Positions 1-6,129 of a DNA stretch of 9,612 nucleotides are shown piece after piece. Position numbers and translations under genes: made by a program. How positions within the stretch are numbered: the stretch's first letter is position 1; each line of letters starts with the position of its first letter. The notes under the pieces are model-generated. The model made no database searches. It was not told the DNA's origin and worked only from the letters and a program-made list of their open reading frames with translations. The stretch is from Bacillota bacterium (GTDB lineage Bacteria > Bacillota > Limnochordia > Limnochordales > ZCTH02-B6), in contig PKQR01000082.1 in the NCBI GenBank assembly GCA_017578085.1, forward strand, positions 1-9,612, read 5' to 3'.

Positions 1-333
1 TCCCTGGAGCTCCTGCGGCGGGCGAAGGCCATGGACCCGACGGTCCTTACCAAGACGGGCATCATGGTCGGGCTCGGGGAGACGCGGGAAGAGATCGAGC
101 AGGTCATGCGGGACGTGCATGCGGCCGGCGTCGACATCATGACCATCGGCCAGTACCTGCGGCCGTCCATCAAGCACCTGCCCGTGGAGCGCTACTACCG
201 GCCCGAGGAGTTTGAGGAGCTGAAGCGGATCGGCGAAGCCATCGGGATCCCCCATGTGGAGGCGGGTCCCCTGGTACGCAGCTCCTACCACGCTCACGAG
301 CAGGTCCGGAAGCTGGGCGGCGTGCAGGTGTGA
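1..333 (+). CDS. lipA: lipoyl synthase LipA, C-terminal part (5' end outside window)
   Basis: Radical-SAM enzyme that inserts two sulfur atoms into the octanoyl group on lipoyl domains, the last step of lipoate assembly. The frame is open from base 1, so 110 C-terminal residues are visible and the Met at base 31 is internal. The iron-sulfur cysteine motifs lie upstream, outside the window. Visible family hallmarks are the barrel segment KTGIMVGLGET, the block TIGQYLRPS followed by HLPVERYY.P.EF, and the C-terminal RSSYHA, where the RSSY serine in known LipA structures ligates the auxiliary 4Fe-4S cluster. The gene ends with TGA at 331-333, and lipB starts 42 nt later on the same strand, so the two are probably one operon providing the sulfur-insertion and octanoyl-transfer steps. 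Identification is secure; only the N-terminal half is missing because of the window edge. Confidence 0.96.
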   Translation, partial: SLELLRRAKAMDPTVLTKTGIMVGLGETREEIEQVMRDVHAAGVDIMTIGQYLRPSIKHLPVERYYRPEEFEELKRIGEAIGIPHVEAGPLVRSSYHAHEQVRKLGGVQV

Positions 334-360
334 AGCCGGAAAGTTCGCCGGCGTAAAGCG

Positions 361-366
361 GGAGGT
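361..366 (+). promoter_or_regulatory. Shine-Dalgarno site that fixes the GTG start of lipB
   Basis: GGAGGT ends 9 nt before the GTG at 376. It is the only strong ribosome-binding site in the lipA-lipB gap and supports a GTG start for lipB rather than an internal start. Confidence 0.75.
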
Positions 367-375
367 CCTGGCGGC

Positions 376-1170
376 GTGCCACGAGAGGTCGTTGGGCATC
401 CCGAGTGGCCCCCCTGTTGGGCGGTGAACCTCGGCCTGTGGGACTACGCCCGGGCGTGGGACCTGCAGGCGGTCCTGGTGCGCGCCCGGTTGAAGGGCGA
501 GGTGCCTGACCTGCTGCTTTTCGTTGAGCACCCGCACGTCTACACGGTGGGGCGGGGCGGCGACGGGCGGCATATCCTCTGGGACGCGGCCCAGCGGCAG
601 GCCAAGGGCGTAGCCGTGTACCATGTGGACCGGGGCGGCGACGTGACGTACCACGGGCCCGGGCAGGCGGTGGGTTATCCGATTGTGTCCCTGCGGGACC
701 GGGGGCTCGATCCCCACCGCTACCTGCGGGACCTGGAAGAAGTTCTCATCCGCACCTTAGGGGACTACGGTATCAAAGGCCGGCGGGTACCGGGCATGAC
801 CGGGGTCTGGGTGGACAATGCCAAAATAGCCGCCATCGGCGTCAAGTTTACCCGGGCCGTCACCAGCCACGGCTTTGCCCTCAACGTCAACACCGATCTC
901 AGCTACTTCCTGGGCATCGTGCCCTGCGGCCTGACCAACCGGGCCGTGACGTCCATGCAGGAGCTCCTCGGGCGCCGGGTGGACATGGCCGAAGTGCACG
1001 TGGCCCTCACGTACCACTTTGCCCACGTCTTCCAGCGGGCGGTGGCGACGCAGCCGGCAGACGCGCTCTCCCCGTGGCTAGCTATGGCGGAGGGAGCCGC
1101 ATCCGCCTCAGCGCCGGCGGAAGGCGACCCGCACAAGGCGCGCCCCGAGGCTGCGCGCCAGCTCCAATAG
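376..1170 (+). CDS. lipB: lipoyl(octanoyl) transferase LipB
   Basis: Transfers the octanoyl group from octanoyl-ACP to the lipoyl domains of E2 subunits and the glycine-cleavage H protein; LipA then adds sulfur. The protein has 264 residues from a GTG start with a well-placed GGAGGT. Family motifs are in order: the HPHVYTVGR block near residues 52-60, RGGDVTYHGPGQ at 86-97, the conserved Lys157 in IAAIGVKF, and the acyl-thioester nucleophile Cys184 in the segment IVPCGL. The catalytic Lys/Cys pair is therefore intact. The conserved domain finishes around residue 220. The remaining 40 or so residues are Ala/Pro/Gln-rich, look unconserved, and the last 63 bases overlap the 3' end of bchD on the other strand. 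It lies directly downstream of lipA. A lipoate ligase is unlikely given the LipB-type Lys/Cys signature. Confidence 0.96.
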   Translation: MPREVVGHPEWPPCWAVNLGLWDYARAWDLQAVLVRARLKGEVPDLLLFVEHPHVYTVGRGGDGRHILWDAAQRQAKGVAVYHVDRGGDVTYHGPGQAVGYPIVSLRDRGLDPHRYLRDLEEVLIRTLGDYGIKGRRVPGMTGVWVDNAKIAAIGVKFTRAVTSHGFALNVNTDLSYFLGIVPCGLTNRAVTSMQELLGRRVDMAEVHVALTYHFAHVFQRAVATQPADALSPWLAMAEGAASASAPAEGDPHKARPEAARQLQ

Positions 1171-3021
1171 AGGTTCTGACGTACCCGGCGGGCCCGTGTC
1201 CACCAGGAAGCTGGGGACGCCCAGCGCCCGCAGGCGGGCTGCCAGCTGATTCGCCTGCGCTTGTGCCCGCTGCCGGTGGTCCGTTCGCGGTGCCCGGGCT
1301 GCGCCTGCCGCCGCGGCGGCATCATCCGAAACCGCGCTGGGCGCCGCGTCGGCGGTGTCGCGCGCGACACCGGCTCCCGCTGGCGCGCCGGCCCGTGGGG
1401 CATCCGGCAGCGGCACGTTGGCTTTGCCGTCGGTGAAGAGGACGAGCACGGCGCGGCCGTCCGGGTGGCGCAAACGCCAGCGGTGCACAACGCGGGCGGC
1501 CAGCGCCAGGGCGGCGGGCAGCGGGGTGCCGCCCCCTGACGGGAGGGCAACGACCTGGCGACGGAGCAAGGCTGCGCTGCGCCCTGGCGGGCAGACCAGG
1601 CGGGCGCTCCGGTGGCGAAAATCGATCAGAGCCACGTAGCGCCGCTCGCGGTACGCGCTGGCAAGGACGCTGACGGCTGCCCCTTTGGCCAGGTGCATGC
1701 GCCCTTGGGCCATGGAGCCCGACCCGTCGACGGCGAGAATGTACAACGTCCGGGAGCGGGGTCGCCGCCGTCGCCAGCGCAGGTCCTCGGGCAGCACCCG
1801 GATCGCGAGCGGCGGCTTGGGCGGGCGCAAGGGCTGAAAGGGCAGCGCGGCCAGGAGGGTGGGCACCAGCGCGAGCGGGCCGCCCTGCCGCCGGGCTAAC
1901 GCGCGGGCTTCCGGCCGGCCGTCCGCGCTGCGGTGGGTGCCTACCCGCCGCGGCTCGGACGGGGCGCCGGTTAGAACCAGGGCCGCCGGCAGGTGGGCCG
2001 GCGGCACGACGATGGCGGGCGGTTCGCCGGCCACCTTGTCGCCCCTGCCTCCGCGGGTCCCACCCGGGGACAGCCGTTGTTCCGTGTCCTTGGCGCCCTC
2101 CGCACTTCCCGTGTCCCCGGCGCCGGCCGTGCCTTCGGTGCCGGGGTTGATGGGTACTCCTGCGAGCGGAGAGAGGGTTCGCTGGGCGTCGTTCACGTCC
2201 GCAGGCATGCCGTCCGGCTCAGGCGGCGACTCCACCGCCGGCTCGGCCAGGCGCGGGCGGACGACCCATTGGAGAGCGGCTTCGATATCCTCTGCGGTGA
2301 CCGCCGTGCGGCCGTGCCACGCGGCCCGGGCCAGGCACAACCGGGCGGCGAAGTAGTCGAGGGGCTGCTGCCGGATACCCGCCGCCGTGACGCGCCGGCA
2401 GATCTCCTCGGCCAGCGCCGGCGAAATAGACATCCCTGCAAGCCGGCGGCGGGCGGCGCGGATGCGCGCCCGCAGGGAGCCCCAATCCTGGTCGCTGCCG
2501 GTCAGGGAGCTGTTTGCCTGCCGGGCGGAGAGGCAGGCGGCCCGGAGCGTCCCGCTTGGCGTCAGGGTTGTCCACTCAAGCCACAGGCCGCAATGGGCGC
2601 CGATGGGGTCTGAGGGCAAGGGACAGGAGGCGCCGCGGGCGAAAAGGATCGGGCGTTCTTGATGGGACGGCTGCGAGAGCTGGGACGCCAAGGCCGCGGC
2701 CAGCGGCGCAGGGAGGAGGTCGGCCGCCTCGATGACGAGCGCGCGGCCGGAGGCCCGGTCCACCAGTCCTGGCCGGTGCACCAGGCGGCCGCTGGCAAGA
2801 GTGGCCGCGGCGTCAAGCCGCGGGTACAGCGACTCTAGGGCAAGGCTCGCGGGAACGCGCACCGGGGAACGGCCGGTCAGCCCCCAGGCCAGCGTTGCCA
2901 GGGAGAAAGTTGCGCCGGCCCCGTCGGCACCCCAGACGTAGACGCCTCCCAGCGCAGGATCGACGGCCAGCAAAATAAACGGTTCCGGCAGGATCGACGG
3001 CTCCGGGATCGCTTCTGTCAT
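1108..3021 (-). CDS. bchD: magnesium chelatase subunit D (BchD/ChlD), VWA domain protein
   Basis: Non-catalytic AAA-like/VWA subunit that forms the double-ring motor with BchI and drives Mg2+ insertion into protoporphyrin on BchH. 637 residues from the ATG at 3021. The frame stays open another 299 codons upstream across the S58 gene, but that stretch has no family similarity. An in-frame ATG at 3093 lies inside the predicted promoter, so 3021 is preferred; a GGGGG run 6 nt upstream is a modest ribosome-binding site. Residues 1-255 are the AAA-like half: a P-loop relic GADGAGAT at 31-38 has Ala instead of the catalytic Lys, and the Walker-B-like LVIEAADLLP lacks the DE pair. Residues 256-420 form a Pro/Gly-rich linker ending in an Arg cluster. 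The VWA domain follows, with MIDAS DGSGS at 432-436, GGGTPL (Thr499) and FTDGKAN (Asp531). An Ala-rich insert spans about 541-590. Transcribed away from the S58 gene and converging on lipB. Confidence 0.92.
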   Translation of the reverse strand: MTEAIPEPSILPEPFILLAVDPALGGVYVWGADGAGATFSLATLAWGLTGRSPVRVPASLALESLYPRLDAAATLASGRLVHRPGLVDRASGRALVIEAADLLPAPLAAALASQLSQPSHQERPILFARGASCPLPSDPIGAHCGLWLEWTTLTPSGTLRAACLSARQANSSLTGSDQDWGSLRARIRAARRRLAGMSISPALAEEICRRVTAAGIRQQPLDYFAARLCLARAAWHGRTAVTAEDIEAALQWVVRPRLAEPAVESPPEPDGMPADVNDAQRTLSPLAGVPINPGTEGTAGAGDTGSAEGAKDTEQRLSPGGTRGGRGDKVAGEPPAIVVPPAHLPAALVLTGAPSEPRRVGTHRSADGRPEARALARRQGGPLALVPTLLAALPFQPLRPPKPPLAIRVLPEDLRWRRRRPRSRTLYILAVDGSGSMAQGRMHLAKGAAVSVLASAYRERRYVALIDFRHRSARLVCPPGRSAALLRRQVVALPSGGGTPLPAALALAARVVHRWRLRHPDGRAVLVLFTDGKANVPLPDAPRAGAPAGAGVARDTADAAPSAVSDDAAAAAGAARAPRTDHRQRAQAQANQLAARLRALGVPSFLVDTGPPGTSEPLLELARSLGARLVRVAFRRR

Positions 3022-3068
3022 CGGTTGCCCCCGTGTCGTTGCGCACTGGCGCCAAGGCAGCGGGCGCC

Positions 3069-3081
3069 CCGGGCAGCCCGG
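3069..3081. repeat. short perfect inverted repeat in the bchD leader
   Basis: CCGGGC and GCCCGG arms are separated by a single A. It lies just downstream of the predicted bchD transcription start and upstream of the bchD start codon. It could be an operator or a small leader hairpin (CCGGG stem with CAG loop). In DNA this G+C-rich, such a palindrome can arise by chance. Confidence 0.3.
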
Positions 3082-3091
3082 TGTCGGGTTC

Positions 3092-3100
3092 ATTATAGCA
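3092..3100 (-). promoter_or_regulatory. extended -10 promoter for bchD
   Basis: Read on the minus strand this is TGCTATAAT, a perfect TGn-TATAAT extended -10 element and a rare AT-rich island in this DNA. No good -35 hexamer lies 16-18 bp upstream, which is typical of extended -10 promoters. The predicted start of transcription is near 3085, giving a leader of about 65 nt before the bchD ATG. Inferred from sequence only. Confidence 0.55.
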
Positions 3101-3111
3101 TTGGCTTGAGC

Positions 3112-3117
3112 GGAGGT
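3112..3117 (+). promoter_or_regulatory. Shine-Dalgarno site that fixes the start of the S58 hydrolase
   Basis: GGAGGT ends 6 nt before the ATG at 3124. It decides in favour of this start over an in-frame TTG at 3025, whose extra 33 residues match nothing in the family and would run through the bchD promoter. Confidence 0.8.
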
Positions 3118-3123
3118 GGGGCA

Positions 3124-4116
3124 ATGGGGACGTTGACCGATGTCGCGGGCATCCGGGTCGGGCATTGGACGGACGACAAGGCCCTGACGGGATGCACCGT
3201 GGTGCTGTGTGACGGCGAGGGCGCGGTGGGCGGCGTCGATGTGCGGGGCGGGGGCCCTGGGACAAGGGAAACGGATCTCCTGGCTCCGGGGCGCTTGGTG
3301 GAGCGGGTGCACGGGATAGTCCTCTCGGGCGGCAGCGCTTTCGGCCTGGCCGCGGCCGCGGGCGTGATGGAGTGGCTGTCCGAGCGGGGCATCGGCTTTG
3401 ACACCGGCGTCGTGCCCGTACCTATCGTGCCGGCGGCGGTCATCTTTGACCTGGCCGTCGGGGACCCGAAGGTGCGGCCGGGCCCGGCCGAAGGCTATGC
3501 CGCGGCGGCCGCCGCCACCGCGGGCCCGGTCGCGGAAGGCAACGTGGGCGCGGGCGCGGGTGCGTCGGCGGGAAAATGGGCGGGGATGGCCTACGCGATG
3601 AAGACCGGGATCGGGACATGCTCCTTGCGCCTGCCGGGCGGTGGAACCGTCGGCGCCCTGGTCGTCTGCAATCCGCTGGGTGACATCGTGGATCCGCTCA
3701 CCGGGCGGCTCGTCGCCGGGGCGTACGACCGCGAGCAGCGGTCGTTCCTCGCGCACAGTGTCGGGTTCGCCGGCCGGGCGGGGTTTGCGGCGGCGTTTCC
3801 TGCAGGCAACACGGTGCTGGCGGTGGTAGCCACCGATCTGCCCTTGTCCAAGGAGGCCGTCAACAGGGTGGCCCAGATGGCCCACGACGGCATCGCCCGC
3901 GCCATCTACCCGGCGCACACGCCCTGGGACGGGGACACGGTGTTTGCCCTGGCCACGGGGAAGGCCGAGGCGCTGCGGGCTACCAGCCGCGCGCGGGAGA
4001 TGGAGCAGGTGGCGGCCGTTGGTGCGGCCGCAGCGGAGGCGGTCGCGCTGGCCATCGTGCGGGCGGCGCGGCAGGCGGCCCCGGCCGGCGGTTTGCCGTC
4101 TGCGGCGTCAGCCTAA
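3124..4116 (+). CDS. P1/DmpA-family (S58) self-processing aminopeptidase/amidohydrolase
   Basis: Ntn-fold hydrolase of the DmpA/P1 family, which includes L-aminopeptidase D-Ala-esterase, beta-aminopeptidases and the nylon-oligomer hydrolase NylC. The precursor cleaves itself in front of a Ser/Thr that becomes the nucleophile at the N terminus of the small subunit. 330 residues from the ATG preceded by GGAGGT. The N terminus (TDVAGIRVGHWTD) and the GIVLSGGSAFGL block at 64-74 are family hallmarks. Spacing relative to NylC points to Lys151, Asn183, Thr230 and Asp269/Asp271, with predicted cleavage at Asn229-Thr230 to give chains of about 229 and 101 residues. There is no signal peptide, so it is probably cytoplasmic. 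It is divergent from bchD and overlaps the end of coaBC tail-to-tail by 9 nt. The natural substrate cannot be told from sequence; no tie to the chelatase is shown beyond the shared spacer. Confidence 0.9.
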   Translation: MGTLTDVAGIRVGHWTDDKALTGCTVVLCDGEGAVGGVDVRGGGPGTRETDLLAPGRLVERVHGIVLSGGSAFGLAAAAGVMEWLSERGIGFDTGVVPVPIVPAAVIFDLAVGDPKVRPGPAEGYAAAAAATAGPVAEGNVGAGAGASAGKWAGMAYAMKTGIGTCSLRLPGGGTVGALVVCNPLGDIVDPLTGRLVAGAYDREQRSFLAHSVGFAGRAGFAAAFPAGNTVLAVVATDLPLSKEAVNRVAQMAHDGIARAIYPAHTPWDGDTVFALATGKAEALRATSRAREMEQVAAVGAAAAEAVALAIVRAARQAAPAGGLPSAASA

Positions 4117-5310
4117 CAGTTCCACCAACCGGTCCAAAACCCGGTGGGCCACTTCCAGCTTGGGCAGCAGGGGGAGCTCCTCGACCCGCCCGTCCGCGTG
4201 GAAGATCGTGACCCGGTTCGTGTCGGATTCAAACCCGCTGCCGGGTTCGGAGACATCGTTGGCTACGATCATGTGCAGCCCTTTGGCCTTGAGCTTGCTC
4301 AAGGCGTTCTCGCGGATGTCCCTGGTTTCGGCGGCAAAGCCGATCTTGATAAACGGCCCGCTGACCGACGCGAGCACGTCGGGGTTGCGCACCAGGCGCA
4401 GCGTCCATGCGTCCGCGTCGCCCTTCTTGACCTTGTGGGCTGCGGCCGATTCCGGACGGAAGTCGGCGACCGCGGCCGCCATGATCAGCGCGTCCGCACT
4501 TTGCACGGCGCCCTGCACGGCGCTCAGCATGTCCAGCGCCGACTCGACCCGCCGGACGTCGACTCCCGCAGCGGTTTCGGGGTCGGGCGCGACCGTCGTG
4601 ACCAGGGTCACCTGTGCGCCCCGGTCGCGGGCCGCGGCGGCCAGCGCGTGCCCCATCTTGCCCGACGAACGGTTGGTGATGTAGCGCACGGGATCGATGG
4701 CCTCCCGGGTGCCGCCGGCGGAAACCACGACGCGGCGGCCGGCCAGGTCCCCGTTGCGGCCCAGCACCCAGCGCAGCGTGCCGAGGATGGTGCCGGGGTC
4801 CGCCAGGCGGCCGATGCCTTCGGCACCCGACGCGAGCCGGCCGCTGGCCGGCTCCACCACGACCGCGCCCCATTCCTTGAGCCGCGCCAGGTTGGCCTGG
4901 GTGGCCGGGTGGCGGTACATGTTGGTTTCCATCGCGGGGCAGATGACGACGGGCGCCGCGGCGGCCAGCACCGTGGCGGTGACCGCATCGTCGGCCATCC
5001 CGGCTGCCAGGCGCGCGATGAGCTGGGCGGTGGCGGGTGCCAGCAGGATCGCGTCGGCCCGCTTGGCGACGGCCACGTGATCGATGGCCAGCTCAGAGCG
5101 CGGGTCAAACAAGTCCACGATGACCGGCCGGTGGGTAAGGGCCTGGAAAGTCAGGGGCGCGACGAAGGCCGTCGCCTCCCGGGTCATCACGGTGTCCACC
5201 TGGGCCCCCACTTGCACCAGGCGGCTGGCCAGCTCCGCGGCCTTGTAGGCGGCGATACTGCCGGCGACCCCGAGGACGATATTCTTGCCCGACAACGGAT
5301 GGCGGCTCAT
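4108..5310 (-). CDS. coaBC: bifunctional phosphopantothenoylcysteine decarboxylase / phosphopantothenate-cysteine ligase CoaBC
   Basis: Joins 4'-phosphopantothenate to cysteine (CoaB) and decarboxylates the product to 4'-phosphopantetheine (CoaC, FMN-dependent), steps two and three of coenzyme A synthesis. 400 residues, normal for the fusion. The CoaC half (1-180) has the flavoprotein start GVAGSIAAYKA at 14-24, the catalytic His78 in IDHVAVAK and the substrate clamp PAMETNMY at 125-132. In the flap segment GRLASGAEGIGR, Ser161 occupies the place of the Cys found in E. coli Dfp. The CoaB half (about 190-400) has SAGGTREAIDPVRYITNRSSGKMG, AAAVADFRP at 278-286 and the KVKK lysines at 293-296. 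The start is fixed by GGAGG ending 9 nt upstream (5320-5324), and the ATG overlaps the coaX stop as ATGA, implying translational coupling. It is the last gene of the minus-strand run. Confidence 0.96.
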   Translation of the reverse strand: MSRHPLSGKNIVLGVAGSIAAYKAAELASRLVQVGAQVDTVMTREATAFVAPLTFQALTHRPVIVDLFDPRSELAIDHVAVAKRADAILLAPATAQLIARLAAGMADDAVTATVLAAAAPVVICPAMETNMYRHPATQANLARLKEWGAVVVEPASGRLASGAEGIGRLADPGTILGTLRWVLGRNGDLAGRRVVVSAGGTREAIDPVRYITNRSSGKMGHALAAAARDRGAQVTLVTTVAPDPETAAGVDVRRVESALDMLSAVQGAVQSADALIMAAAVADFRPESAAAHKVKKGDADAWTLRLVRNPDVLASVSGPFIKIGFAAETRDIRENALSKLKAKGLHMIVANDVSEPGSGFESDTNRVTIFHADGRVEELPLLPKLEVAHRVLDRLVELLG

Positions 5311-6125
5311 GCGTTCAACCCTCCGTGGCCTGGCTCCGGGTGGGGCGACTGGTAGCCGGGATGGTTCATCACATACAACAGCCGCAAGCCCTCCAGCGTC
5401 AGGTGGGGGTCGATGGCGTCGAAGGCCGCACCGTGCCGCGCCACCACCTCGGCCAGGCCCCCGGTGGCCACGACGCGGGCGCGCGTCCCGAGCTCCGCCT
5501 GGATACGCTCAATCAGGCCGCGCACGAGGCCGGCGTATCCGTACACGGTGCCCGATTGCATGGCATGGATGGTGTTGCGGCCGATGGCCGACGGCGGCGG
5601 TGCCAGGTCCACCCGGGGCAGCTTGGCGGTCCGTACGAACAGGGCTTCCGCCGCGATCTGCACGCCTGGGGCGATGGCGCCGCCTAAGTATTCGCCGTCC
5701 GCCGAAACCACGTCAAACGTGGTGGCGGTGCCCATGTCCACCACGATGGCCGGCCCGCCGTAACGGTGGTAGCAGGCGACCGCGTTGGCGATGCGGTCCG
5801 CGCCGACCTCCAACGGATTGTCCACTTGGAGTTTCAGGCCCGTCACCCCGGAGCGCCCGCTGACCCACCACGGGGAGACGGAAAACAGATGGCGCACGAC
5901 CCGCTCGAAGCAGGCCTGCAGCGGCGGCACGACGTTGCCGATGACCACCGCCGTGACCTCCAGGGGCGAGTGGCCGGCCCGCTGGAACCAGTTGTCGATC
6001 TGGATCTCGTACTCGTCCGACGTCCTGCGCAGGTCCGTGGACAAGTTCCACGTGCGCAGCAGATGCTCGCCCCGGTACAAGCCGAAGCTGATGTTGGTGT
6101 TGCCGATGTCGATGGCCAGGAGCAT
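5307..6125 (-). CDS. coaX: type III pantothenate kinase CoaX
   Basis: Phosphorylates pantothenate with ATP, the first committed step of coenzyme A synthesis. 272 residues, close to the family length. ASKHA-fold landmarks are all present: the N-terminal phosphate loop LAIDIGNTN (Asp6), the GADR motif at 108-111 with the presumed catalytic Asp110, the second phosphate motif DMGTATTFD at 130-138, and the adenosine motif ATGGLA around 220-225. Type III kinases need a monovalent cation and escape CoA feedback, which is family knowledge. AAGGA (6135-6139) lies 9 nt before the ATG. The gene starts 4 nt after the bchI stop and ends inside the coaBC start codon, so it is sandwiched in one transcript between a chelatase gene and the next CoA gene. 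The last 18 or so residues form a Pro/Gly/His-rich tail beyond the fold. Confidence 0.96.
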   Translation of the reverse strand: MLLAIDIGNTNISFGLYRGEHLLRTWNLSTDLRRTSDEYEIQIDNWFQRAGHSPLEVTAVVIGNVVPPLQACFERVVRHLFSVSPWWVSGRSGVTGLKLQVDNPLEVGADRIANAVACYHRYGGPAIVVDMGTATTFDVVSADGEYLGGAIAPGVQIAAEALFVRTAKLPRVDLAPPPSAIGRNTIHAMQSGTVYGYAGLVRGLIERIQAELGTRARVVATGGLAEVVARHGAAFDAIDPHLTLEGLRLLYVMNHPGYQSPHPEPGHGGLNA

Positions 6126-6129
6126 GCAA

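Noticed and set aside
335..352. GCCGG...CCGGC hairpin in the lipA-lipB gap
   Set aside because: Only 5 bp with an 8-nt loop and no T-tract. In DNA this G+C-rich it is expected by chance, and the pair looks co-transcribed.
1993..2613. Long plus-strand open frames across bchD (also 1859-2356)
   Set aside because: Arg/Gly/Ala-rich translations without domain signatures, mirror frames of the well-supported bchD gene.
3022..3918. In-frame 299-codon N-terminal extension of bchD, antisense to the S58 gene
   Set aside because: It is open only because of G+C-rich codon structure of the opposite gene. It has no family similarity, and the ATG at 3093 sits within the predicted promoter; the ATG at 3021 begins a normal-sized protein.
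4125..4148. Imperfect ACCGG/CCGGT hairpin just past the S58 stop as a terminator
   Set aside because: No T-run follows on either strand and it lies inside the coaBC coding end, so it is not supported as an intrinsic terminator.
4144..5355. 403-codon plus-strand open frame opposite coaBC
   Set aside because: It is an antisense shadow of coaBC. Its translation is Gly/His/Arg-rich with no recognisable motif, and coaBC motifs are complete on the other strand.
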